Positions 22,724-33,962 of a stretch of 64,000 bases of DNA are shown piece by piece; the first letter of the stretch is position 1; every line of letters begins with the position of its first letter. This DNA is from Chytridium lagenaria (lineage: Eukaryota; Chytridiomycota; Chytridiomycetes; Chytridiales; Chytridiaceae), in NCBI GenBank assembly GCA_025449115.1, contig JAHLKC010000012.1:248001-312000 (forward strand), written 5' to 3'. The notes beneath the pieces are model-generated. The model searched no databases. It saw only the letters and a program-made list of their open reading frames with translations, and was not told the origin of the DNA. Position numbers and translations under genes: made by a program.

Positions 22724-24251
22724 ATGCCTCTCGCATCAAAGCCAAAGAAGGCCCAGAGTAAATCAACAGACAAAAAGAGAGCTGCTAAAAGCACCAGCGC
22801 GAGTTATGAAACAATATCAGTCCCAGTACCGCAACGGCGGCTCGTGAGTTCATCGCGGGCCGCGTCAGCCACTTCGATGGGCTCTACTTCATCGCATATC
22901 GCACCTGCAGTTTCAGGAAGCAATCGTTCCATTCGACAATCATCCTCAAGCTTGAGCAACGGCTTAAAAAGCAGGCGTCAAAGCGGTGGCATAAACCCTC
23001 CAAAGGCGCCGCAAGACAAGAGCCGGTCAAATTCAACGATCAACAATGATAACCCAAAGTCGAGAGCTGGATCTGTTCCACGTCGACCATCCTCCGGAAA
23101 TACGTTCTTACGACGGTCGTCCTCGGCTTTAGTTCCGGGACAAAAAGGGAGAAAGGGTTCTCTCAGTATGAAGAGCTTAAATATGGTTTTGACAGAAGAA
23201 CCGCCCCCGGAACCTCCCCCAAAATTGCTCAGCTCGCTTGAAGATCATCTCATGAAAGCATGCAGCACTGGTGACATTGATCTTGTTTATAGCTGCATTT
23301 GGGATAACGTGGACGTGAATTGCAGGTTGCCGTTTTATGGAACAAGGTAAAAGTCCATTCAAAAATGTATATGTTTGATTTGACTAATACACAAATTAAG
23401 TCCTCTCTCTGTCTCGTTTCGTCACGGGCACCAAAACATTTCGTCGGTCCTCCTTAGCTTTGGTGCATCTCTTGATGGTGACGAATATGGCGCGACACCC
23501 GTGCATTGGTAATTTCCATCTCTGGCTCCAGCTTCTGACAGTATTTTCTCAAGGGCGGCAAATAACGGACAGGCGGATCTAATACGAAGAATGGCAGTGG
23601 AGGGGAATATCAAGCATGACGATTTGCAAAAACGCGATCTCTTTGGCTCGACACCGCTCCATTTCGCATCTGTCAATAACCTCCACACAACCGTATCCAC
23701 CTTGGTAACATTGATATAAAAAAAAAAAAGTCATTAATCTCGATCATAGATTGACGTTGGAAGCAACCCTCTCATCACAAACAATGACGGACGCAGACCA
23801 AGCGATTTAACAACAGAAGATGCCATCAAGCAACTACTTATAGGTGAGAAGAGGTGGCAACCATTTCCTTTCTAACAACGAAATAGACGCGGAAGCATCT
23901 CATATCAAGGCCATAGCAGCCGCGAACAACAACGCCCGGAGCAGGATCTCCACTGTAAACAACGCATCTGCAGAAACCCGAAAATCCACCAACACAAAAG
24001 AAGGTCGATCACAGCGCGGAGGCTCAAAGACAAGTGGAAGTCGAGGGAGTAGCGCGAAAACGGCCAGGACCTCATCTGCAGGATCGCACCGGCAAAAAAA
24101 GTCCTATAAGCATGAGCCTCCATCATTGCCCCAAGGTCGGCCTCATAAAACTCAGGCCGTTACGGAAGTAGATGCTCCTTATAGAGAAACACCAGTATCG
24201 AAGACCAAGACATCAAGGAGAAATGACACAACTTCGTGGATGTACAATTGA
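22724..24251 (+). CDS. Ankyrin repeat protein with basic low-complexity ends
   Basis: The ATG at 22724 opens a basic, Ser/Arg-rich region of about 150 residues. A proline cluster (EEPPPEPPPKLL) precedes ankyrin repeats: EDHLMKACSTGDIDLVYSCI, then after introns DEYGATPVHWAANNGQADLI and DLFGSTPLHFASVNNLHTTV, and SNPLITNNDGRRPSDLTTED. Introns are about 23348-23400, 23508-23555, 23704-23750 and 23843-23885, all with GT/AG ends. The C-terminus is again Ser/Arg/Lys-rich and ends TSSWMYN at 24251. It is probably an adaptor; partner and location cannot be told from the sequence. The stop is 44 bp from the stop of the convergent carrier gene. Confidence 0.75.
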
Positions 24252-24295
24252 AAACCTCGATCGAGGATGATCACTAATTACACAGATATATGTGT

Positions 24296-25371
24296 CTATT
24301 GCGAATAAATAATGTAACAGATAAGCGCCAAAAGGTACAGACGCCTTTCAGCCGCTGGCCCACGTTCGAAAAAGTGCAGTACTTGCTCAACACCGAGAAA
24401 AAAGGCACCGGAAGCAGGGAAGGCTCGAAGCAAAATGGGACCGAGACCACGATAAAGGCCAAAGAATGTTTGTCGTCCAAGAAGATGTGTAAAACTCGAA
24501 CCAGGCGACGACTGTTGCCATTGTGTTTTTAGAGAATCAATGGGAATGCATACGATCCAGTTTGCGCACCCAGCAAGTCCTGATTAAAAGTCAGAACCGC
24601 TCCCGAGACACAATATAACCCATACCTCCGGACAAAAGAATAACGACAATATTCAGAATTCCTCCATCCCGGGGCCGCCCACCATCTCTTTCTGCTTTTT
24701 CTACCGCACGATTTAAAAAGCGTTTCACCACCTCGAACGTAGCAAAATAAGCAGCATCCCCGGGCACATCTCTCAACATAGTCAACCCAGTTCCTCGATA
24801 AAGACCAAAAATTCCTCCCCCTGCTTTCCATACTCTCACCATAGCCTTAACAGATTCCCTTGTTTGAGCTCTCAAACCAATCTTTTCCGTCGCAACACTT
24901 TTTTCAACTTGCAGCAAGATCTTTATCCGTTCCGCAGGACCCAAAAATAGGGACGTAGGTATGGATGCTATGGCACCTGCTGCTGCAACTTGCCAGATGC
25001 TCAGCGAATCTTTCCAGTCTTTGTGAGTGGCGCTAGCTTGTTGTGAATGTGATGCTGGTGTAAAGTCCATTATGACCCGCCTGGCCCAAGTGTATGAAAA
25101 GTAGCAAACACCCATATAACAGGTCCAGCTCCAGCAAGAACTGGTAAGACGCCTCGATATAATCCCGTCCATCCCTCTGCTGCCAAGATCTTGCGAGAAG
25201 CCTGAAGAGTGCTGGTGTATCCAAAGCTTCCGCTTTGCATTCGGACCTTTATCAGATCAAAGGGATGGGAGACCTTCCGTCGATCAGTCACTATAAAGAA
25301 ACCACGAAGCATACCAAGACATGGCAGATGCCACCAACGGCGCCAAAGAGAAATGAGTATCTATCTTCCAT
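24296..25371 (-). CDS. Mitochondrial carrier, carnitine/acylcarnitine-ornithine subfamily
   Basis: Inner-membrane solute exchanger with three carrier modules. The signature motifs are HPFDLIKVRMQ (first), GPAERIKILLQ (second; the PxERIK form is typical of the carnitine/acylcarnitine and ornithine group) and IPIDSLKTQWQ (third), each followed by its GLYRG segment (GWTGLYRGVL, GIFGLYRGTGL, FFGLYRGLGP). The start at 25371 gives MEDRYSFLFGAVGGICHVLV, spliced to VSHPFDLIK. A second intron near 24580-24630 joins LLSGG to LAGCANWIVCIPID. A likely one-base indel near 25105-25110 links GAGPVI to GVCYFSYTWARRV. The exact substrate cannot be decided; carnitine/acylcarnitine is the best guess from the second motif. 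Confidence 0.85.
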
Positions 25372-25523
25372 AGGCTTGCATTTTGACGTGAGACAAGCAA
25401 GTCAACTACTTTCAAAAACGGAAAAGGCCCAGAGGCTAACGTCATGAAGACGATTAAAAAAAGTCTGGCAGTTTATTGCTTTAATTATAAATGAGACGTA
25501 AATATATCTCCCGTCGCTCATCA

Positions 25524-27978
25524 CTAGTTCAGCGCCAGCTTGGCCAAAATCTCCATCACCTCCTTCGTAAGCTTCTGCTTAGCCTCCAAAAGCCCATCTA
25601 GAGCGGCCTTCAAATCCTCCGCTGCCGCCTTCTCAGCTTTAAGCTTGCGCACAAGCTCACCCTTCTCCTTAATCTCTGCTTCAAAAGCCATAATAGATTC
25701 TGTCTTGTCAACAGTAGCGGGCGCCTCCGTCAAAAGGGCCGACGCGGCCTTAGATTTCTTCTTCTTCGCGTCCTTTACGTCAGTCGCAGCCTTGGAACCG
25801 GTTCCAGAATACTTTGCTCGGAGCTCATCAATGCGTTTCTCGTCAATCCTTTGGAACAAAAGCTCAACCTTGCCAAGATGATGGCCAGGAAGAATGTCGT
25901 TAGCTTCCCAAGTATCGGTGATACGGCGGGTAGGAGCGTTAAGTTGACGGAGAATAGATTCGGAAGTTTTCGGGAGGTAAGGCGCCACGATTGCAGAGAG
26001 GAGATAGAAAAGATTCAGAGTAACTCCAACGACAGTGTTGCAACGATCTCGGGAGTTGAGGAATAAGTTGTTGTCAATTTTGTTTGACTGAAGGTAGTTG
26101 TTTCCAAGGGAAGATATGTCCATAACGAGCTTTATGCCCGTGCGGAGCGATTTCAAAGTCTCGATAGTATCAATGTACTGGGCCAAAAGCTCGTTGACAT
26201 CAGCAATCAACTTCACCTCTGCCTCGCCAGTGAGGGAGTATTCGGGCATGACTGATTTGTTACTTTCTTTCATTGAACGTGACCACGCGGTTGACAAGGT
26301 TTCCAAGATTAGCAAGGAGTTCTGAATTATTTGCAAAGATAAATGGTTGCCAGGCAAATTGGGAATCGGCAGTTTCCGGTCGGTTGCTGAGGAGGAAGTA
26401 CCGCCAAACGTCAACGGGGATTCCGGATTCATTCACGTTGTTACCAAAGACCCCTACACTACGGCTCTTTGAAAACTTCTCGCCTTCGTACTGTAAGTAC
26501 TCTAGAATATATTAGAGTTATAGCGGAGATATTGTACAAACCGGTGGTTGACAAGCAATGCAACAGAGTATATTCTTCACCGGTACCGATCAGAGAGGAA
26601 GGGAACATGACAGTGTGGAAGGGTACGTTATCCTTGCCCATAAATTGGTACAACTGGACGTTCTTAGGATTCTTCCACCATTTCTCCCACTCATCCGTGT
26701 AATTGCCGTTATAGAGAGGTATCTGGGTTCGCGTTACCATTAAGACTAGTTTTTCGAATAGAGACTTACCCAATCGGTGCATCAAACCACACGTAGAACA
26801 CCTTTTTGTCAAAGTCAGGCCGAGGAACTGAGACACCCCATTTCAAATCACGAGTAATGCAGCGGGGTTTTAATCCTTCGCGCAACCAAGAATTGGTAAT
26901 GTTTATACTGTTTTGAGTCCATTTTCCTGCAAAACGTGGTTAAAATCTAAAAAAAATGAAAACGTTTAAACAAACCTTTTTTACTTGAGTCATTTACCCA
27001 TGCCTCCAGCTTCGGTTGCAGGTCAGACAGATTCAGAAAAAGATGTCTCGAGTCCCTAATCACAGGTGTAGCTCCATCCACCTTACAACGGGGCTTGATA
27101 AGCTCAGTCGCATTAAGAAGCTTGCCGCACTTGTCACATTGGTCTCCGCGAGCATCTTCATACCCACAAAGCGGACAGATACCTTCAACAAAGCGGTCGG
27201 CCAAGAACCTATCATAAAATAAATATTCGACCAAGTAAATATAATGAGAATTAGAAAAACCGCGGAAACATACGATTCGTGCTTCTCGCAATACAACTGC
27301 GTCATAGTGTCCTCCTCAATTTTACCGCTCTTGTTCAGTTGTAAATAGATGCCTTGAGTTATGCTGACAGAAGCCATGAGCCTAATACATTAGAAAAGCT
27401 GTCTAACCTAGTTTGCTGTGCAGTGGTTGTCCTTCCAAAATGGTCAAAGTCACATTGGAACCAGTCATATGTAGCCTTATGATGAGCATAGTATTTGTCG
27501 CAAATCTGTTGGCACGTAAGACCCTCCTCCAAAGCCTTAGTTTCGGTGGCGGTTCCATATTCATCAGTTCCACACACAAACAATGTGTTGTAGCCCCTCA
27601 ACCGGCAAAAGCTTTGAAATCAGTTAGGTTGTCGTTGTAAGACCCTTCACATACCGAGCATACACATCTGCACTCAGCACACATCCAATAATGTTTCCGA
27701 GATGAGGAATGTTGTTGACGTAAGGTAATGCACTTGTGATGAGAATATTTCTCTCACCCTCACGCGGAAGGCTGCATGCAAAATCAATAAAGAGGTGGTG
27801 AAAGCATCATCAGTAATCTGGCCATGCAAGACAAAATAAGGAAAAGTGTGTCGGCAGTAATCCAACATGATATCCAACAAGAAAGAAGGATCACAGAAAG
27901 AAATGACTTTACGCACATCTTCCTCGTGTGGTGATCCAGCAGGATGGTGACGCTCTGGTTGACCTTTTGTTCGGCCAT
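25524..27978 (-). CDS. MARS1: Methionyl-tRNA synthetase, cytoplasmic type, with C-terminal WHEP domain
   Basis: Charges tRNA-Met. Class I signatures: the HIGH region [16 protein letters not shown] (about 27700-27750), the zinc-binding Cys pairs [19 protein letters not shown] (about 27115-27180), [25 protein letters not shown] (about 26600-26650) and the KMSKS motif as EGEKFSKS (about 26470). The anticodon-binding domain follows (to about 25850), then a Lys/Ala-rich linker and a WHEP module: [20 protein letters not shown] (about 25605-25665). The gene has many short introns. The start ATG at 27978 is tentative because exon 1 can be read in two frames. It is divergent from POLD3 with 60 bp between the start codons. 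Confidence 0.92.
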
Positions 27979-28038
27979 TTGCACAAAAGCTTTATTACGA
28001 TGACTCGGTCACACAATTAGCGACTTGCAGACAACGAA
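27979..28038. promoter_or_regulatory. 60-bp divergent promoter interval, MARS1 / POLD3
   Basis: Everything between two opposed start codons. It includes TGACTCGGTCA, which contains the TGACTC core recognised by Gcn4-type bZIP factors. That link is suggestive for an aminoacyl-tRNA synthetase but untested. Confidence 0.4.
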
Positions 28039-29925
28039 ATGACAAGGATGCAGACCGTAGCATCGGACATGCGAGAGTCTGCAAGCGACATGCTGGAGTA
28101 TCTTGTCAAGACGGAGAAGGATGTTGTGAGTGAAAAGTAGATAGAGACATTCTCTCTGGCTAATGCATGCAATCCTCCTTTGCATTACTTTCGTGCCCGT
28201 TGTCATCCAGATGACAGTCAAGGCACTGAGTCGCAAGTTGAAGATAAACATTAAAGAGGCGCAAAGGTGAAAAGGTCCAATGTAAGGAAGATTAATCTGA
28301 ATAAATTCGATTGCATATAGGGAACTGCAGGATTTTGCAACGAAGCACAAGGGAACTGTTCACATCACCTACCTTGTAATGGGCGAGCCGATAAAAACAG
28401 ACTCCGCATTGAATGATATAAGTGAAACAGTCGTAAAGATCGTTCAAGAAGAAGACCTCGAACCTTTCACATCCACCCTCCGCAATGCATCATCTGGAAT
28501 TTATAGCGTTGAACCTTCGCGTCTTACAGTAGGAATGCCTGTCACCCCCTTTCTAAAGTTTCGTAGAACTTTACAGATTTGGAAAACATGAGCTGGGCCG
28601 TTTATCAAAAAGACACCATGGAGGATATGAAGTGAGACTTACAATTTTGTCGTATTATTAACGGCAAATTAGGGCCTGCAGAATGATTCGTAACTCTTCC
28701 ATTGCTCTAAGAAAGGATATAGCGCTTGCGGCATCGACGCAAGTTCCCGGTAGTCAGATAAAGCCCATTAGTCAAGCAGCATCAATTAGCGCGTTAAAGG
28801 TATATTTTAATACAAGCGTTTATACCCCTAACTATGTTATGACCAGCCTCATTCATCAAAGGACAGCAAAGTATTGGAGCAAAAGAAGTTTGGAGAAACT
28901 TCCAAAGAAACAAAACCTACCGAACCAAAGACTTCAGCAGCGACTTCACCATCAACATCAAGCACGAAGTAAAATGTTTATTTGCTGCCTCTTTTAACGA
29001 TCTCAGTGTGTTTGCAAAAGCGAAGCAGGCACGAAAGTCATCTTTTTTTGAAAATCAAATTAAAAAGGACACGGAGAAAAAGGTTAAAGATCAGGAGGAC
29101 AAGATACAGAAGGAAGAAGAAAAAGCAAGGAGGTTGGAGAAAATTCGTTCGGAGGCGGTAGCGTCGGCACTGAAAAATCGTGATGTACATGAAAGCCTTG
29201 AAAAGCTTTTCGATGACGATGACGTAGGTCTCTTTAAAATGATAAATTACTTAGATTATCCTTAGGAAGATTCGTCGACACCTATGGAAGATGCACAAGG
29301 TTTAGAATAGTTTTGTTTTTTGACATACTTGTTCCCTTTTTTTCCTTTTTTCCTTCTAAATACGTGAGTAATTGACCGTCTGAAAAGATAATGAAAAGTC
29401 TCCGCCTGAAGACGAAGTGGTGGATTTGACTGATGGCATGGACGTTGACGAAAACATAATTAGTGATGCGGATTCCAAAGCCTAATCAATATATTGAAGT
29501 GAAAGACAATAGTAAGTTTTTTAGTATGCATGATCTTACCAATGTAGATGATATCGAAAAAGTGATCAAAAGGGTGCGAAAAAGAAGGAAGGTTATAAAA
29601 TCCGTCAGTCGACTCGTTGGAAAAAGTCTAAGTTCGTTGACAACACAGCTCATAGATATTGCTTGCTTATATAATTAAAGGAACTGTCGATGTCGAAGAT
29701 TGGGAATCTTACTCGGAAGATGAAGAAGTCGTCGTCAGGAAAACTCCCTTAGCGCCCATCGGCCCTCCAGCCGATAATACCTTACAAAAAAACAGAGCCG
29801 AGAACCCTGCAAAAAGTTTACCCATAACACCAGCCGATCCTCTAGAGAAGAAAACCAAAACCTCTAAATCGCGGGCCCCAGCTCAAGGCCAAAAGACTTT
29901 GATGAGCTTCTTTGGAAAGAAATAA
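28039..29925 (+). CDS. POLD3: DNA polymerase delta subunit 3 (POLD3 / Cdc27) with PIP box
   Basis: Non-catalytic subunit that links polymerase delta to the PCNA clamp. The first exon starts at 28039 (MTRMQTVASDMRESASDM). After a roughly 95-nt intron comes the family N-terminal winged-helix segment VMTVKALSRKLKINIKEAQ, then RELQDFATKHKGTVHITYLV. The middle is charged and disordered with several introns and probable indels (28600-29660). The extreme C-terminus carries a PCNA-interacting box, QGQKTLMSFFGKK, ending at TAA 29923-29925. The N-terminal helix and the PIP box together make the call good. NHEJ1 starts only 23 bp downstream on the same strand. Confidence 0.8.
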
Positions 29926-29948
29926 TAAAATAAACACATTTTCAGATA

Positions 29949-31108
29949 ATGGAGACGGGGAGACTAGAAAACTCATCATGGGTGCCTGTTAGCATCGTTA
30001 TGGCGGAGGATCCGTCGCCGAGCGTTATGATCCTGAAAGTAACGTTCTCATCGAATGGCTACACTGCTTTATTGTCGGACTTGAAGCAAGTTTGGAGCGA
30101 GACCGTGCAAGATGATCCGTCATAGAGAAAATGTTACGAGCTTTGCTCTTGTTCCTCCAATTGACGTTTCCGCAGAAAGGAGAACGCACCAGCGTACGCA
30201 AGAAATAGTGCAAGAGTGTTCCTTCCATACATTCGTCATCTATTCTACAACGAGAAATCATCCTATACATGCATGTCAGATCCCAGCGATTTTATTAGTC
30301 ATGTAAGCTTTTCTCTGATGCGTGCCTAACGTGTGAAGATGAACGTTAAAGTCACAGGGAACGTGAAAGGAGTGGACCTGGTATGGGAGTTCTCACTCCA
30401 AAGTGAACGCCAGGAAGCACCAAATATCATCTGTTCTCAAATTATATTTCCTTTGATGTCGTCTGCACTTCACTGCCGGACAGTCATTGATAAGTTGATC
30501 AAAACACTGGATACTAAAGAAAAAGATATTTCCATGCAATCCGGTAGCTCAAGTATTTTTAAGTGTAATTAGCGGACTTACGTTGGTGTAGAAACGCGAA
30601 AAGCCTTTAATGGAAAAGAATTTATTAATGACCATCGAACCATCACAGTTCGTTTTTGTTTTAAAAGTACATAAATAACCTTCTTTCTGACAGGACAGAC
30701 ATGAAGAGCCCTCACTCTTATCGACGTTCTTTGCGGATCCGTTTCTTTCCTACCTACACGCGACAGCGAGCCGTGCTCAAAATGACGAGCAATTGGAGTA
30801 TCTTGGTAAATGCTCCTTCCCAACCCAACTAACATATAAATAGATGCGGACTTCTCACAACTGCATTCCGTGTCTGGGAGCAGTCAAATCCATTCTGACA
30901 GTCAAGATCTACCGACGCAAAACACGATAGGACAGGTTCAATCGTTCATCTCTATTCGTCTAATGTCCCTTAGATCCCCCCAACTCAATCCCCGAAGGGC
31001 AAAGCATCTCAGTCTCAAGGCCCTCAAGCAAGCTTAATGGAGGTTTTAGCAGCAGAAAACGCCTTGAAAAAGCCCGCATCAAAACCCAAAAAGCGAAAGA
31101 TCATTTAA
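29949..31108 (+). CDS. NHEJ1: XLF / Nej1-like non-homologous end-joining factor
   Basis: Partner of XRCC4-DNA ligase IV in double-strand break joining. The start at 29949 gives METGRLENSSWVPVSI; the XLF head domain is seen in VTFSSNGYTALLSDLKQVWS, which matches the family's KxGYALLVSDLQQVW pattern, and in VDLVWEFSLQSERQEAPNII followed by PLMSSALHCRTVIDKLIKTL at the start of the coiled-coil stalk (about 30372-30530). The C-terminus ends in a basic KPKKRKII, the position of the Ku-binding tail in XLF. Introns are short, one from 30303. Frame changes in 30110-30300 suggest an indel. The stop TAA (31106-31108) overlaps the stop of the convergent GGPP synthase gene. Confidence 0.8.
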
Positions 31109-32314
31109 TTCTTGATCGTCTTGGCGTCTGCAGACAATAGGTCCACAACTTTCTCAAGAAGGGGGTTTCCGCCAAGTCTTGCTATTTCAGCTCTTGCGGA
31201 AGTTTCAATTTCTTTAAGTTTGGCGGCTGTGGCTTCAAATGTCTTCGTCTTTTCCATAAGCTTGATGGCGTACTTCTTTACATCGATGTCAGTTGTACGC
31301 TGCCGAAGAATGCCTGCATGGAATTATTAGAATAGTTATAAATTAATACGCACTCGCAAGTTGATTATCGTTGACTGTGGCTTTGATGCTGTGCATGATC
31401 AGATAGGAGTATTTTCCTTCGGTAAGATCTTCCGCAAAGCCCTTGTTCTGAGTATACTGGGATCGAAACCTGAGAATCAGAAGAAATATGACGCCCCAAC
31501 CTGGTCTGCTACTAAATTCAAATAATCATCGCGAATTTGATAATGGATCCCGATAAGGTCAACTAGAGGCACGTAATTACTTTTGCCACAGTAAGCATGG
31601 CTGTATAAATGTAATAACTAGATCCCTCACATTGCGGTGTCGGAGCAAACTTGCATCATTCGACAGGCTAGTCGCAGAAGTCCACCGGTTTCTTAACAAA
31701 TCTTAGCCATCTCCAAATGATTTATTACTATACTTACTATTTCTAACCATCTCAATATACTCTTCCTCTGTCGGGCAAACTCCGAAATCACGCCAATACA
31801 GTTCCATCCCTTGACCACGATGTAGGTTTATAAGCTCATCCGTAAAAATTTGAACAATCCTCGAATCCTTTATCTCCATAACACGTTGAAGGGCAACAAA
31901 ATACCTTTTAGCGTTAATTAACGATAAATATTGAGCGACTCACACATAGTTTGCAGAATTGATGACACTTGCTACTCCATAGATTTTATGGGCAACCGGA
32001 ATACCTCTGCGCAATGCAGAATCATCTTGAACGTCATCGATTCTTATGAACTATAAATACAGGAAATACAAGTTTCCTTACAATAAACTTGCGGTATGCA
32101 GCATCTCCACAACGTCACATATAACTTTCAACTGCTCTTGAGGCACCTTCATCCAATAATCAAAAGCCTCAAGCAGTTTCGTCCTAATTTCCTTGCCCTT
32201 ATGCTGAACAAGGTAATGAAACGGTTCCATGATGATCTATGATGTTGAGCGCTGCGATCCAACAGCATTCATTATTACCTGATCGTATTTAGCGACGGAC
32301 ATTGCTTCAGCCAT
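31105..32314 (-). CDS. BTS1: Geranylgeranyl diphosphate synthase (polyprenyl synthetase family)
   Basis: Makes GGPP for protein prenylation and other isoprenoids. The first Asp-rich motif is in [18 protein letters not shown] (about 32020-32075), the second in [12 protein letters not shown] (about 31530-31560); [14 protein letters not shown] between them is the conserved central segment (about 31660-31750). The start ATG at 32314 gives [12 protein letters not shown], followed by an intron. Six or more small introns are present. The stop TAA (complement of 31105-31107) overlaps the NHEJ1 stop. The sequence fits the short fungal/animal GGPPS type rather than farnesyl synthase, although chain length is not proven by motifs alone. 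Confidence 0.88.
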
Positions 32315-32352
32315 TCTCTGTGCTGAAATTTGAGCCAAATCGAATTGTCAAC
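32315..32352. promoter_or_regulatory. 38-bp divergent interval, GGPPS / GST-like
   Basis: The shortest start-to-start gap in the window. No TATA box or other recognisable motif fits; core promoter elements must overlap transcribed or coding sequence. Confidence 0.35.
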
Positions 32353-33730
32353 ATGGTGAACTACGACAAGTGGGCCAAACTTGATGATTACTCGAGTGAT
32401 GAAGATGCACCACGACCATCCGTACCTATTGACCGTAACACGGCGGCTGATCCAAAAGTGATTCTTTACACAGTACCTTGGGATCCGTATTGTGGTTGGG
32501 ATTATTCCGCTTGAGACATCTTTTGACGTTGTGTAGAGGAAATTCGCTGGGCTCTTGACCGACATGGCATGAGTTATATAGAGATTTCATACCCCTGGGG
32601 CCTCCATCTTTGGAAATCACTCTCCTTCTCCGACGCTAAACCTCATGCCCCTCAGTTAAAGTTCCCTGTTTTGGAAAATGACAAGCAGGAGGCATGTGGT
32701 GTTGTTTACATTCACCTTTCTGACATGGTCGATTTAGGTTTACAAACGAGACACGACCGATATCTTCATGTACATGTTCGCGCATTCCTTCCACAACCGC
32801 ATACGAGTCTACAGCATACCAGAAGCTCTGGAATTGCAGCAAGGTTTTGATAAAGAACTCGGACCAGCTGTCATTCGGATCTACGTTTCAACCATCTTAT
32901 CAAGCCCTGTTCTTGTTGAAAAATACATGCTTTCAAATGTTCACTTGAATACATGGAAAGCGATTAACCGGCTCTTATTCCCTGCCATACGATGGGCGTT
33001 ATACTACGTCCTCGACCTCAAGAAATCAAGCGTTGAAACGGCTTGGAAAACTGTGGATAAGATATTTGGGGAGGTTGAAAGGGAACTGGAAAAGGACGGG
33101 GGTCGGAAATACATTGCAGGGGATACCCTTACAGCCGCTGACATTAGCTTTTCATCTCACGCTACACTCGTTCTCTTCCCAAACGAAGCAGAAGATACGT
33201 TTGCATCAAGTCTGGGCTTAAAGCTACCATCGCTGAAAGAACTTCCGAAAGACGTATCTGCAGCCGCCAAACGCCTGCGTTCCACAAAGGCAGGAAAACA
33301 TGTGTTGAGAATGTACCGTAAAGAACGCGTTCCCAAAGAACGCCCGGAGGGTTTCAGAAGCCTCTTGTCGAAACACTCGAAAGAGAATAACCCTTGGTGG
33401 GCGAAAGATGGAGGTGAAAAGCTCTTCATTAATTTGTATGGGTGTTTATTCACCTATATCGTGATATGGGGGCTGGTGATTATCACGGCACCACTTTGGG
33501 CTTTAATTATGTTTGTTGGTATGCAAGGCGCTGGTGGGTACTACGCGTACTGCAAGTATCGAGGTTCGATTTTGGAGACTCGTGTGCAACAATTGTGGTT
33601 TGCTGTATTTGGAAAACATGAACCAACGGAACGAGATCTTCTTGAGCAAGAAAGCCAGAAAAGGGACAATAAGTTGAAACATCAAGACTCGAAATTGGAG
33701 GCCGCACGTGACGGAATAATGCAGCAGTAA
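32353..33730 (+). CDS. GST-like protein with C-terminal membrane anchor
   Basis: A thioredoxin-like GST N-domain (VILYTVPWDPYCGW, EEIRWALDRHGMSYIEI, PQLKFPVLENDKQ) is followed, after an intron of about 50 nt near 32690-32737, by TTDIFMYMFAHSFHN and an all-helical GST C-domain (KYIAGDTLTAADISFSSHAT, about 33107-33165). The C-terminal third has hydrophobic segments (LYGCLFTYIVIWGLVIITAP; LWALIMFVGMQGAGGYYAY), then a charged tail to TAA at 33730. The start at 32353 (MVNYDKWAKLDDYSSDEDAP) is the first in-frame ATG. Enzymatic versus structural role is open; membrane-bound GST-like proteins of this layout include metaxin-like and eEF1B-gamma-unrelated families. Confidence 0.7.
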
Positions 33731-33962
33731 ATGGATAGGCAAAGGCTCTGTACGATATGGGGTTTGAACTTTTTACAAAATCAAGTTCCATGATCATGAG
33801 TGAAAAAACTGTGGCCAGAAGTTTGAAGTTTTATGTGATGATGATGATGATAGTGATGGGAGAATGTGAAGATTTTTTTTTCAGCTTAGTTATTGAATGA
33901 AGCCGAACGATTATAAGGAAAATAAACTTTCCGTCTAGGATAAATCTACAATTTATTCACAG

